From: an uncultured Peptococcaceae bacterium
Lineage (GTDB): Bacteria > Bacillota > Limnochordia > Darwinibacteriales > Darwinibacteriaceae
Assembly (NCBI GenBank): GCA_937988745.1
Contig: CALKAR010000168.1
Span: forward strand, 1 to 13,366
DNA length: 13,366 bases
Direction: 5' to 3'
Below the pieces are notes generated by a model that worked only from the letters and a program-made list of their open reading frames with translations, had not been told where the DNA came from and searched no databases. The position numbers and the translations under genes were made by a program. Positions 13,346 through 13,366 of this stretch are shown here, piece by piece. Position 1 is the stretch's first letter, and every line of letters starts with the position of its first letter.

Positions 13346-13366
13346 ATGCCGCACAGACTTTCCACT
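13346..13366 (+). CDS. start of a gene after rpoC, possibly L7Ae-like ribosomal protein (partial)
   Basis: Seven codons from ATG (MPHRLST) run off the window end. AAAGGGGAG (13331-13339) is 6 nt upstream, so the start is well supported. In related Firmicutes the gene between rpoC and rpsL encodes a small L7Ae/L30e-family RNA-binding protein (YbxF, RplGB). The visible residues neither confirm nor exclude this, so the name rests on position alone. Confidence 0.45.

Noticed and set aside
13123..13365. Reverse-strand frame of 80 codons at the rpoC end
   Set aside because: It is antisense to the rpoC 3' end, the downstream promoter and the hairpin, and has no recognisable protein features.

Overview
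This is a core housekeeping locus from a low-to-mid G+C Gram-positive bacterium. It runs left to right on the + strand as tRNA-Thr, tRNA-Tyr, tRNA-fMet, two unusual small frames, tuf, rpmG, secE, nusG, rplK, rplA, rplJ, rplL, rpoB, rpoC and the first codons of one more gene. The organism is most likely a member of the Clostridia near Desulfitobacterium, Desulfosporosinus or other Peptococcaceae-type lineages. The reasons are the wording of the beta and beta' subunits, the TTG-started rpoC beginning MLDVNNFDRIRIG, strong AGGAGG ribosome-binding sites, frequent GTG starts, and consensus sigma-A promoters. That placement is from memory of protein families, not from a search.

Layout. Positions 80-108 hold a near-perfect sigma-A promoter driving three tRNA genes (124-394). 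Positions 395-1048 are the least ordinary part. They hold a membrane-protein-like frame with no ribosome-binding site (405-755), then a frame that looks like a decayed lactate/malate dehydrogenase fragment (775-960), overlapped by a 19-codon hydrophobic frame. EF-Tu (1049-2251) ends in a clear intrinsic terminator. A new promoter (2306-2334) starts the rpmG-secE-nusG-rplK-rplA run. A further promoter overlaps the rplA stop codon and drives an L10-type attenuator leader followed by rplJ-rplL, closed by a strong terminator (5783-5817). rpoB-rpoC has its own promoter and a leader of about 190 nt with a terminator-like hairpin. After rpoC comes another consensus promoter, a GC-rich hairpin and the start of a gene that, by position, may be the L7Ae-like protein preceding rpsL.

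How the genes work together. They supply tRNA delivery (EF-Tu), the Sec translocon (SecE), transcription elongation control (NusG), the L1 and L11/L10/L12 stalks of the 50S subunit, and the catalytic core of RNA polymerase. Regulation visible in the DNA is mostly RNA-based. The most interesting signal is a pair of RNA motifs with identical architecture, placed just upstream of the rplK and rplA ribosome-binding sites (3348-3375 and 3862-3890). Their inner stems covary, and they resemble the GUGGGAG...CCAC core of the 23S rRNA L1-binding site, so L1 may regulate both genes. Other notable points are a hairpin and 9-codon frame over the nusG start, and a long acidic tail on beta.

I see no CRISPR array, insertion sequence, toxin-antitoxin pair or defence system. 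Novelty here is at the level of regulation and of the small frames between tRNA-fMet and tuf.
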